From: Proteromonas lacertae
Taxonomy: Eukaryota; Sar; Bigyra; Opalinata; Proteromonadidae
Direction of reading: 5' to 3'
DNA: 64,000 nt
Assembly (NCBI GenBank): GCA_002245135.1
Contig: NGBS01000871.1
Location: forward strand, 124,001-188,000
The notes below the pieces were generated by a model. The model had not been told where the DNA came from. It saw only the letters and a list, made by a program, of their open reading frames with translations, and made no database searches. The position numbers and the translations under genes were made by a program. Shown in pieces: positions 37,701-47,872 of this stretch; position 1 is the first letter of the stretch, and the number at the start of each line of letters is the position of its first letter.

Positions 37701-40700
37701 AATATTGTTCAATAATAAAACAGGTGAATTAAGTGGGTATTATTCATCTTACCATGAAATTTCAGTTGTATTAACAATATATGCATTGAATGATGAAGGA
37801 AATACTTCAACCAATGTTAGTATTCAAATATTATCACCTCCACCTACTTCTATTGTTTATAACCAGAGTGTTTATTATTGTATTCAATTATTATACTGTT
37901 ATATTCCTGAACCAACTGTAGGATATCAAGATCGAGTAGATGGTTATTTAGTGAATAAAACATTATCGGAATATGGATTAGATTTTAATGAAGATGATGG
38001 TTCAATGAATGGATTAATAAATAAGAAGTTTTTAGGTGATTTATATTTGAATATTACAGCTTATAATTTGAGAGGATCTTTATCAGCATTTATATTGATT
38101 AAAATAATAAGAAATAAACATGAAACTGTAACTCCAGCTCCAGTTCCAAGTATTGATCCTCCATCTCCACCACCATCTGATCCACTTGAAGAAGTGAATG
38201 ATATATTACAGATTGAAATAGAATTAAGAAGTAAAAATGAAAATCCAATGATATTACAAAGATTAATTTGTACTTCAAACACAACTGATTATTATTTACA
38301 ATTAATAAAAACAGATGAAAAATTACCTCCAATAAATTCAAACGAAGAAAACATACTTATAAATTATCCAATCAAAGAATATATAGGAATTCATTTACAG
38401 TTATTAGAGAAAGAAGGATTTCCATATTTATTGAATAAAATATTAGGAAATATGAAAAGGAAAACCAATTTGATATTAGCATCAACAAAAAGAGCAGAAA
38501 CACCATTAAGAATATTGCAATATGCCAAAGATTCCAAAGTATTTAGACTAGACATATCATTATATAAACAATCAAAACAGAGTGAAGAAAACAATAGAAA
38601 TAATAGATATTTGACAGAACTAGTAGAAGATGATGATTATAATTATAATTATATAAATAGGAATAGGAAAAGAAGTAGAAGAAGTGTATTAGAGAATAAT
38701 AATAATAATAAACATTATAGAGTTATAGAATTATATAGAATAAATAAATGTGGAATATTTGGTGACTTAATAAATGTGACAATGAGAAATATATATATTA
38801 GAATTTATGATACATTAGAAATCAGATGTAGTGGAACTTATGGTATATTAGCCAATACAGTAGTTAATTCAACATTAAAGAATATAAAAATCGAATTTTT
38901 CAATTCCAATACAAGGCATATTTATATATATAGTAATTCGGGTGATAAATTTGGATTATTATGTGGAAGTGCAATAAATTCAACATTTGAAGATGTTAGA
39001 ATAATAGGTGATTCATTAACAATAAGAACCAAATCAAATAATACAAATGAAAATGAGAATGGGAATGAAAATGATAATATAATACTTTCTTCAATGATAG
39101 GAGAATGTGATAATTGTTCAATCGAATATTCCTTTGTAGATTTATTATCATTGAGAATAATAAATGAAAATGGAAATGAGAATAATAAAGTGATATTTGG
39201 TGGAATATTTGGATTAGTAAAAAACGGAAATGTTTCAATGAATATAACATTCGCATTAATAAGAAAATCGTTATTAATAACAGCTCCAGAAATTAATGTT
39301 AATGGAATGAAAGTAATATATGGTGGTTTAGTTGGTTTAATAATGAGAAATACAAAAGTGAATATATATTCAAGTTGGTATAAGATGGTTTCAAATGGAA
39401 TCTATAGTAAAATATCAGATATGAGATTTGGCGGATTTGTTGGTTATTATGAAGATATTGATAATAGTTATATAAAGTTGAATGTTGAATATTCATATGT
39501 AAGATATATAGTGAAATATAGATATTTAAGTAATATTTATATTGGATTATTCTTTGGATTTGAAGATTCTGATAATAATAATAATAATATAGAATTAATA
39601 AATCAGAATAATTATGGATATTCATCTTATCCATTTATTTGTGATTCTAAATCATTCTATCTATTACCATTTGCCATAGAACCATCTAAACGATTACTTC
39701 AAGGCATAGATCCAGGTGAACCAAATCAATGGCCTTCATTCTGTGTTGATAATAATACATATTATGGTGATGGTATATATCATTCATGTTGTTATGATAT
39801 GGAATGTGATGAAAAATTGAAGTTATATAATTTCCAATATAGTAAAATATCTGGATTTTATACGAATTATGCTCCAGCTGAAACATCGGAAGGAATTCAT
39901 GATAAATCAACCTTATTTTTGAAAAGAAGAATGTTTTTATCTCCTTTTACAAGATTATCAAAAAGAAGAATAGTGACAGATAATTATAAGCATTCAAATG
40001 CATATTTAGGAATGGTGACAAGTTCAAATTGTCCATCGAATTGTAATAAGAATGGAAAATGTCTAAATGGCAAATGTGCATGTTATCCTGGTTATGGAAG
40101 TGCTGATTGTAGTTTAAGAACATGTCCATATGGAAAAGTGAATGGATTGAATGTTTATATGGAATGTTCCAATCAAGGAAAATGTAACACAGATAGTGGA
40201 ATGTGTGAATGTTTTGATGGATTTGAAGGAAGAGATTGTTCTAGAATGAGTTGTCCAAATCAATGTAGTAATCATGGAGTATGTCATGAAGTGAAAGATG
40301 TAGAATTAGTAGATGGAAAAATTATACCTCAGTTTACTCGAAGTTATAAAAAAATAGATGGAAAATTAGTTCAAGTTTGTATATGTGATGATGAATATGA
40401 AGGATATGATTGTAGTTTAAGGAAATGTCCAAGAGGATATTATGAAAGAAGTGATGATTGTGAATCATTCTCTCAAGATAAACAAACAATAATATTTAAC
40501 ATTACTTCAAATACCCCAAATTATGGTGAAGGTGATAAAATATTTTTGAGATATACAGATCCATTTGGAATGAAATGGTACACAAATGAAATAAGATACA
40601 ATGAAGTAGATGATTGGAAGAAAGAATTATATACATTGCCAAGTGGAATAATTAGTTTAGAAGATATAAGAATATCAAATGATGATTTAGAAGAAACTAA

Positions 40701-40977
40701 AATCGAAATAATCTATTCAAAGCATCAAACAGGAAGACAAATTCCAATAGAAATAATTGGAAGAAAAGAAATAAAAAATCATTTAGAAATATATAATTAT
40801 AAAAAAGTGAATGAATTATTAAATACAAAGAATGTGAAAGTAGAATCAATAATGGATGATATATTACCAGCTACAACTTGTAGTGATAATGGAATATGTA
40901 ATAGTAAGAGTGGATTATGTGAATGTTTTGAAGGATATGAAGGAAATGCTTGTGAAAGAAGAATGAATGACTTTTAA
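25782..40977 (+). CDS. Giant secreted modular adhesin-like protein (putative-Ig repeats, GLUG-like repeats, EGF modules)
   Basis: A signal peptide (start 25782, 35-nt intron at 25816-25850) leads into about 15 kb of coding sequence, roughly 5,000 residues. Parts in order: one partial and three further ~1.9-kb repeat units (to about 31490) holding putative-Ig (He_PIG) motifs such as LPIGLEFDPRTGCISGYSDE; a beta-sandwich, carbohydrate-binding-like region (about 32290-32790); a Cys/Trp hormone-receptor-like motif (33775-33935); a long array of PIG-type repeats (34000-38100) repeating a NNxTGxISG pattern; a Pro linker; GLUG-like repeats (38700-39560); and EGF modules (40020-40970). Asn-linked glycosylation sites are abundant. 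There is no C-terminal membrane span. The frame from 31201 to 40977 is uninterrupted, while the repeats before it contain several one-base breaks, so the 5' third could be wrongly assembled or decaying. Likely a surface or extracellular matrix protein. Confidence 0.75.
25875..26402 (+). repeat. Partial, diverged first unit of the ~1.9-kb tandem repeat
   Basis: This matches the second part of the later units (compare 27770-28290) but is more diverged. It carries several extra single bases and a rearranged stretch near 26340-26390, each breaking the frame relative to the other units. Confidence 0.75.
26403..28296 (+). repeat. Tandem repeat unit 1 (1,894 bp) in the giant gene
   Basis: It starts at the CCCCTTCAATATTTCC motif that also begins the next two units. 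Apart from one extra base close to its left end it is open throughout and encodes a block with HGWLIKFYRFKTADCVTKYV and QYLGLFEYSLMKAIYPAH followed by four PIG-type motifs. Confidence 0.9.
28297..30157 (+). repeat. Tandem repeat unit 2 (1,861 bp) in the giant gene
   Basis: Nearly identical to unit 1 over long stretches (about 29340-29970 against 27480-28120). It is more variable in the segment after the SSIGFYH motif. One extra base at about 29980 breaks the frame relative to unit 1. Confidence 0.9.
30158..31490 (+). repeat. Tandem repeat unit 3 (truncated) in the giant gene
   Basis: It follows units 1 and 2 to about 31490 and then gives way to unique sequence. It has several one-base insertions and deletions between 30305 and 30760 and one missing base near 31178 relative to the other units. 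Confidence 0.85.
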
Positions 40978-41059
40978 TTTATTAAATTCTATATAAAAAA
41001 CATAATTAATATTATTTTATAAAATGTGTATTAAAAAATAAAAAATAATCAATAAAATC

Positions 41060-43110
41060 CTAAAAAATTAATGAAATTATTGTTATAACAAGAATTAAAT
41101 TGATTGAACAAAAAAATCCATTATTATCTCCTCCATCTTTTGTAGTATCTGGAATTGTGGTTTGAGATGTTGAATCTGGTGCTGTTTCTGTTGATTCATT
41201 AAGCGTTGTAGCAGCGCTTGTTGTTGTTGTTGTTGTTATATCATCATCATTATCTTTCATAAAATCAGTCAATCTTTTTATCATTAAATCTACTTTGTTA
41301 TTTGTATCACTCATTATTCCATTTAAATCACTATCATATGAATTAAATTCACTGTCATATTTATAAAAATCACTTACAGTTCTTTGAATCAAATATTTAT
41401 CATTTAAATTTGGTATTATAAAGAAATATAATTCACCAAGCTGAGTTTTTTCACTCATAACTATTCTTTCTCTAATAGACATTCCAACTTTTATATAATC
41501 TTTTATTTCTTTATCACTTTCACTTAAATCCATTTCTACACTTTTTAATACTCATATAATAATGATCTTCAATAATATGAAAATCATTTACATATGTTTC
41601 TTCATGACTTATGTATTTACCAATTGGTATTGCATTTGTTTCTAATCCAATCAAACTCAATAATTCTGTATTTCTTTGAATTGTTGATTGTTTCATATAC
41701 TTTGTATTACTTAATATTATCATATTCACATTATCTCCTGCTTTTGAAAATTCAATTATCACTTCTTTCAATTTAGGATCAGCAGTTGGACATAATTGTT
41801 TTACTGTTTCTCTATTAGAATACAATTAAATAAATATATACACTTTATATTCAGTTTTTCCATCACAACTTTTAACTGTTTCTTTAAGAGTGATTTTCAT
41901 TTCACTATTTGTATCAGAGATTGCTATAGTAGGTGATTGAGCTGTTAAATCAATTTTCTTTTGAAGAATTATCTTTTCTAATACTTTTGCATCATTTGAT
42001 TTTGTTTTTTCAATGTATATAAAATCTTCACCACAAATGAAATATCCTTTATAATAATCACTTGTCACATCTTCATAAAACCAACTATCTACAGTATTAG
42101 CCTTTATTTCTTTAAGTTGTTTATTCTCATTAAGATTTCTCATTCTCATTTTCTGTTTATAAGAATCTTTGATTTCTTTTTGAATGTTTGTTAATTGAGT
42201 TGTTATTTCTGTTGAAATATCATCTTCACTTATTGATTCTCCAATTGGTAATATAAATACACTTTCACTTATTTCATATATTCCTTTATAATGAACAATA
42301 TTGGAATTTGCTGATAATGAATATATCTTTGTTATTATTTCTGATTCATCACTCAATCTCTTTATTCTTATCTCACTATAATCTGTTTTATCAACCCAAC
42401 TAACAACTTTATCAGTTTCTACATTACCAGACAAAGATAAATGAGTTGAATCTGATTCATATAAAAAGTAAATTATCTTATTATTCTTGATAAATATTCC
42501 TTTCATATCACATATTTTGAAGAAATGAGATTTTACAGAATATGTTGTTGGATTTACTTTAACAATATTAATAAGGGTATTAGCTGCTTCTAATGATATT
42601 GAATTTATTTTACCAGCACTAATTACTGATATGTAATAATTACTATAATATTCAACATTTATAGTTTTACTGAATTTAGTGATTTTTGTGTTTATTTCAG
42701 TATACAGACTTTCACACATTGTTTGTAATTTGCTCAACTTGTATTCTTTATTTTCTGTTATACTGCATTCTTTACCACTTGATTATGCATTTTCAATTTC
42801 TTCGTTAGAAAACATAAAAAATGATTTTTCATCATTTATCTTATTATTTACAGCATAATCTATTGAAGTTTCATCTTCAGTAGCTTTTGTAAGTGAAAAT
42901 ACAAACTTCTTAACTTCTGTTGATGAAACACCTTCAATATATGCCAATTCTGTGTTAGTCATTACTGCAGTAGGAAAAGTGTGAGTGTTTACTTTTAATC
43001 CTTCAAAAGCTGGAACTTTAGCATTTATAAAAGTAACACTTACTACAACCAAAACTATTAATAAGAATATTGTGTATTATACTGAAAACAGTTTTATTTA
43101 TAATGAACAT
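41060..43110 (-). CDS. Type I membrane protein of unknown family, copy B
   Basis: This is the inverted copy of the gene at 5298-7452, with the same signal peptide, both small introns and a C-terminal membrane segment (INLILVITIISLIF). It would be about 663 residues. Two lesions not shared with copy A are present: an in-frame TAA at 42783-42785, where copy A has an Asn codon, and an extra base near 41552. Copy B also has a much shorter Thr-rich linker and a different C-terminal segment. It could be a recent pseudogene, or the lesions could be consensus errors. It converges with the giant gene, 82 bp apart. Confidence 0.6.
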
Positions 43111-43440
43111 CTTGAAAAACAACAAAATTCGATTATTTTCTTTAAAATTCTTTTTACTTCTTTCAGTTGAAAATATCGTTTCATAAAAAGGTTATAATAT
43201 TCATTTACTCATAAATTATTAACCCTTTAAAAGAACAAATAGAATAAATAATGAATAGTTTTCTTATTAATCTAAAATTTCACTAACCTTCCATATTTTC
43301 ACTTTTTCATCATCGCTACAACTACACAACATATTAGTCTTTACAGGATTCCATCTAACACAGTTAATATCACTCTCATGACTGTTAAAATCATCAATCA
43401 AATTTAATTCTTTTTCTTCATCATCATATTCAAAATATCT
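41132..43440. repeat. Inverted duplication, arm B (2.3 kb)
   Basis: Reverse complement of 4968-7278. At its right edge it continues into the rest of a complete CIAO1 gene, whereas arm A stops inside CIAO1. Arm B is therefore in the ancestral context and arm A is the derived copy. Confidence 0.92.
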
Positions 43441-44284
43441 AATAATATTATCTCTACAACCTGTTACTAATATATTCAAATCTTTATTATAGTTAATAGA
43501 ATACACAGTCATTGAATGTAAACCATTTAATAATTTCACATTTTCCCACCTATTTTTACTATTTAATTCCCATATTCCAATCACTCCATCACCATCACAT
43601 GAGTACATGAGATTATCATCATTAAAATCTATTTCCCAAACTGTAGTTTTATGACCAACGATTATTTGATTACAAATCCAATTATCATCGTATTCATTCC
43701 ACATTCTAATAGAATTATCATAGCTACAACTATATAGCACATTATTATGCCATTTTATAAACTTTATATCTTGTGTATGACCATCTAATATTGTTATACA
43801 ATCATATTCATTATCACTACTTCTTCCATATATAAATATTCGTTTATCTCTACCACAACTGGCAATATATTCTTCTGATTTGTTCCATGAGATTGATTTA
43901 ACTTCATTTTCATGACCATCTAATGTAGCTATTGTTTCCCACTCAAAATTAATTTTGGACCATACTAATACCTTGTTATCAAAACTACATGATGCTAAAA
44001 AACTATTCAAACAATATTAAGAAATGAAATACTTCCCAGAAGGTGACCATTCAACACATCTTATTGTTTTGGTATGTGCATCATCTATAATATCTTGCAA
44101 CAGCCACTCTTTATCGATCAAACGATATATTCTGACAGTCTTGTCTTCACCACAAGTTGCAAGTTGATTACCACTTGGATTCCATGATACATGCCTATTT
44201 CATAAAATATATGATGAATTATATGATAAAATACCACACAATTCCCTTATTATCTTCTAAACAAGCAATTTCATCAATTTTCAT
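43267..44284 (-). CDS. CIAO1: CIAO1-like WD40 protein of cytosolic Fe-S assembly
   Basis: Three exons (introns of 40 and 30 nt) give 315 residues forming seven WD40 blades. CIAO1 (yeast Cia1) is the scaffold of the CIA targeting complex that delivers Fe-S clusters to cytosolic and nuclear proteins. Diagnostic stretches are SWNPSGNQLATCGEDKTVRI, LDGHENEVKSISW, CGRDKRIF, LDGHTQDIKFIKW, VGHKTTVWEI, NGLHSMTVYSINY and SDINCVRWNP. The spacing is that of the family, rather than a generic WD protein. The start at 44284 gives a short N-terminus before the first blade. Its 3' end is duplicated at 4968-5141. Confidence 0.9.
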
Positions 44285-44413
44285 TTCGGCTTGACAAAAA
44301 GTAATTCAAACCTATTTTCTTTTTTATTCTTAATTCTTCTTATAATCAAAAAACACACAACAAACATATAATAATAAAACTTATAATGAAAATCAATTAC
44401 AACAATTAATTAT

Positions 44414-47400
44414 CTATTGAGCCCAAGTAATGGTTATTTGCAAATTTGTATCATTGATTGTAGTTTCTTCAGTACTGATTAATTTACCTTGCAAATCACT
44501 AACTGGAGATGGGAAACTTTGTAATGATGAAGTGATTGTATCTTTCTGATTCTTCAAACATTCAACAATATTGTCTTTATCTTCACTAATTTCATAATAA
44601 ATATTAATTCTATCAGTATAATTCAAACCAGCAGATTTTCTCATCTTTTGTACTCTATTGACAAATTCTCTTCCAATATTTCTTTCAATTAAATCTTTAT
44701 CAACAGTTACATCAATCATTACTAATACAGATCCATCATCAGCTACAGCACTTTCGTATTTTTCTTTATCACCCATAAATTCTCTCATTACATGTAATTC
44801 ATTTTCTACTATTTCTTGTCCACATACTGTTATTTTATTCTCTTTCATATATTTCAATACTTCATCATGAGGAAGTTTTAATAATTCCATTTTAACATCT
44901 TTAAAGGCTTTTCCTAATCTCTTTCCTAATAGTTTATTATCAGGTTCTACTGATAATTTACACCATTTTTCTTCATCCTTATCAAATACAACTTCTCTAG
45001 CATTTAATTCTTCTTTCAAATAACCTTCTAAACTCTTCACATCTTCTAAATAGCCTTCATCACTAGTTACTACTCTTACACTAGCTACAGGCATCTTTAA
45101 ACTAATATTTCTCTTCTCTCTAGCACATCTTCCTAGTTCAATAACAGTAACTAAATGTTCCATTGATTGTCTAATCTTATCATTAGCACAACTTGCATAT
45201 TCATCACTTTTAGGTAACATTAAGTAATGAATAGAAGGACTTCTACCTAAACTATCAATTGGTAAAGAATCATTGTCTTTATCTGGATGATATAATCTTA
45301 ATTTTTGATAATAATATTCAGCTAAGAATGGAGTAAATGGAGCCATTAATAAACTCAAATTTAATAATGTTTCATATAACACACATAATGATAACATGCA
45401 ATGATCTAAACCTTCTATTCCCTTCAGTCTGTTTCTATTTAATCGAATATAGACATTAGTTAAAGAGTTAATAAATGATAATAACTTTGGAACAACTGTG
45501 TATAATCGATAAGCTTCCATCTCTTGTCTTACAAATTGTATTAAATCACATAATGAAGCCAATAACCAGCAGTCCATTACATTTTCACTCTTAATTGCAG
45601 TTTCTTTAGATGGTACAAATGTAACACCACTGTCTTTTTCTACTTTCTCTAAACATTGGAATAAGAATCTAAAAGCATTGTACCATGGCAATAATACATC
45701 TTTCACTACACCACTTAAGAAATCTTCATTAAACTTCAAGCATTCGGCTCGAACTACAGGTGAATTGATTAAATATAATCTTAAAGCATCAGCTCCAAAG
45801 CTATTAATCGTTACATCGACTGGTGGGTAATTATTTAATGATTTACTCATCTTCTTACCATCTTTAGCTAATACTAGGCCATTTACAATTAAATTCTTAA
45901 AAGCTGGTTTATCAAATAAAGCAGTAGATAATATCATTAAAGTATAAAACCAACCACGAGTTTGATCCAAACCTTCTGCTACAAAATCAGCTGGGAATCC
46001 TTCTTCAAATTTCTCTTTATTTTCAAATGGATAATGACATTGAGCATAAGGCATACTTCCACTCTCAAACCAACAGTCAAACACTTCAGGAATACGATGT
46101 AATTCACCTTTACCTTGTTTACTTGGTATCACTAAATCATCAATGTTTTCTCGATGTAAATCAGTAACTTTTTTACCTGTTAATTCTTCTAATTCTTTAA
46201 TAGATCCTGGTACTACGATTTCTTCACCATCTTCAGATGTCCATATTGGAATTGGAGTTCCCCAGTATCTATTTCTACTAATATTCCAGTCTCTTGCATC
46301 TTTTAACCAATTATGGAATCTCTTTTCTTTTACAAATGATGGAACCCAATAGGTCTTCATATTATTATCTAATAATCTTTCTTTAATACTAATTACATTA
46401 ACAAACCAACTATCAATAGCACGATAGATTAATGGTGTATCAGATCTCCAACAGTATGGATAACTATGGACTATTGTTCCTTTTTGTAATAATCTTCCTT
46501 CATTCTTTAATCTAGTCATAATCTCATCATCACAGGCTTTCACATGTTTGCCTTTATAATCAGGAACTTCATCAGTAAAACATCCATCTTTATCTAATGG
46601 ACAAACTATACCTCCTCCTTTCACAATAATTCCATTTTCCATACAAACTCTGTAATCATCTTCACCAAATCCTGGAGCACAATGAACGATACCTGTACCA
46701 CTATCATTAGTAACATACGTATCATTAATCACTTGGAATGCATTTGGCCAATCTTTGAAATAAGTGAATAAAGGTGTATATCTTTTACCTTTTAGATCCT
46801 TACCTTTCATCTTTTCTAATAACTCATAATCATCTTTGTTTTTATAATTTGGCTTTAACATCTTAGGATATAATTGACTTAATCTACATTCAGCTAATAT
46901 ATACTTCTTGTCAGTTTTAATATCTCTTATTTTCACATAATCAAAGTCAGGGTGTGTACATAATGCCAAGTTACTTGGTAAAGTCCAAGGTGTAGTAGTC
47001 CAAGCTAAAAATGCTACATCTGGTGACTCAACCATTGGGAATGTAATAACAATAGCTGGATCAGGAACATCTTTATAATTCAAACCAGCTTCAAAGTTAG
47101 ACAATGGAGTTGTGCATTGAGTTGAATATGGCATTACTCTGAAACCTTTGTAGATTAATCCTTTCTTGTATAATTGTTGGAAGACGTACCATTCACTTTC
47201 CATATACCAAGGCTCAAGGGTTCTGTAACCATGTTCGAAATCAATCCATCTTCCCATTCTGGTGACGATTACTTCCCATTCCTTGCAATATTTTGAGACG
47301 ATTCCTCTGCATTCTTCATTGTATTTACGAATACCCATTTTTTCAACATCTGCTGAACTTTTGATATCCAATATTTTATCTACAGCATATTCAACTGGTA

Positions 47401-47680
47401 ATCCATGTGTATCCCATCCAAATCGTCTTGCAACGTGATGACCTGTTTGATGTGCATATCTTGTAACAATATCTTTTATAGTTCCAGCTAAGATATGACC
47501 ATAATGGGGTAGACCTGTTGCAAATGGAGGTCCATCATAAAATGAATATTCTGGTCTGCCTTCAGAAAGTTTCAAAGATGTTTGAAAAGCATCAATTTCT
47601 TTCCAGTATTGAAGAATTTGCTCCTCTTCAGCAGTAAATGAAATTCTATCCTCTAATTTCTTGGAATTTAAAGGTTCCAT
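44414..47680 (-). CDS. IARS1: Isoleucyl-tRNA synthetase, cytosolic type
   Basis: A single uninterrupted frame of 1,088 residues, a normal length for eukaryotic cytosolic IleRS. It charges tRNA-Ile with isoleucine. The class I signatures are present: HYGH (the HIGH motif) at residues 59-62 and KMSKS at 610-614, with the editing CP1 domain between them (WTTTPWTLPSNLALC, GTGIVHCAPGFGEDDY) and the DWNISRNRYWGTPIP segment. The anticodon-binding and C-terminal domains follow. No mitochondrial presequence is seen. It is intronless although most neighbours are intron-rich. Confidence 0.97.
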   Translation of the reverse strand: MEPLNSKKLEDRISFTAEEEQILQYWKEIDAFQTSLKLSEGRPEYSFYDGPPFATGLPHYGHILAGTIKDIVTRYAHQTGHHVARRFGWDTHGLPVEYAVDKILDIKSSADVEKMGIRKYNEECRGIVSKYCKEWEVIVTRMGRWIDFEHGYRTLEPWYMESEWYVFQQLYKKGLIYKGFRVMPYSTQCTTPLSNFEAGLNYKDVPDPAIVITFPMVESPDVAFLAWTTTPWTLPSNLALCTHPDFDYVKIRDIKTDKKYILAECRLSQLYPKMLKPNYKNKDDYELLEKMKGKDLKGKRYTPLFTYFKDWPNAFQVINDTYVTNDSGTGIVHCAPGFGEDDYRVCMENGIIVKGGGIVCPLDKDGCFTDEVPDYKGKHVKACDDEIMTRLKNEGRLLQKGTIVHSYPYCWRSDTPLIYRAIDSWFVNVISIKERLLDNNMKTYWVPSFVKEKRFHNWLKDARDWNISRNRYWGTPIPIWTSEDGEEIVVPGSIKELEELTGKKVTDLHRENIDDLVIPSKQGKGELHRIPEVFDCWFESGSMPYAQCHYPFENKEKFEEGFPADFVAEGLDQTRGWFYTLMILSTALFDKPAFKNLIVNGLVLAKDGKKMSKSLNNYPPVDVTINSFGADALRLYLINSPVVRAECLKFNEDFLSGVVKDVLLPWYNAFRFLFQCLEKVEKDSGVTFVPSKETAIKSENVMDCWLLASLCDLIQFVRQEMEAYRLYTVVPKLLSFINSLTNVYIRLNRNRLKGIEGLDHCMLSLCVLYETLLNLSLLMAPFTPFLAEYYYQKLRLYHPDKDNDSLPIDSLGRSPSIHYLMLPKSDEYASCANDKIRQSMEHLVTVIELGRCAREKRNISLKMPVASVRVVTSDEGYLEDVKSLEGYLKEELNAREVVFDKDEEKWCKLSVEPDNKLLGKRLGKAFKDVKMELLKLPHDEVLKYMKENKITVCGQEIVENELHVMREFMGDKEKYESAVADDGSVLVMIDVTVDKDLIERNIGREFVNRVQKMRKSAGLNYTDRINIYYEISEDKDNIVECLKNQKDTITSSLQSFPSPVSDLQGKLISTEETTINDTNLQITITWAQ

Positions 47681-47872
47681 TCAAATGCAAATTTTCTTAA
47701 TGACGAATTTGGTTACCGGAAAAGAGTATTTTCGCTCACACCCATTTCAAATTTTTTTATATAAAATCTGTTCCGTTAGATATCATTGCTAATTAGCAAT
47801 TATAAATACTCAGTTATATAGATACAATCCGTTAAATAGGTATTAAACCAGATCTTCATTGAACTACAAAAA

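Noticed and set aside
38060-38341. Minus-strand frames rich in Gly/Asp opposite the Pro-rich linker
   Set aside because: They are antisense to the Pro/Ser linker of the giant protein and have no independent support.
26392-40977. Four or more separate genes in the repeat region
   Set aside because: The frame ends coincide with one-base differences against sibling repeat units; correcting them merges everything into one gene with a single signal peptide at 25782.
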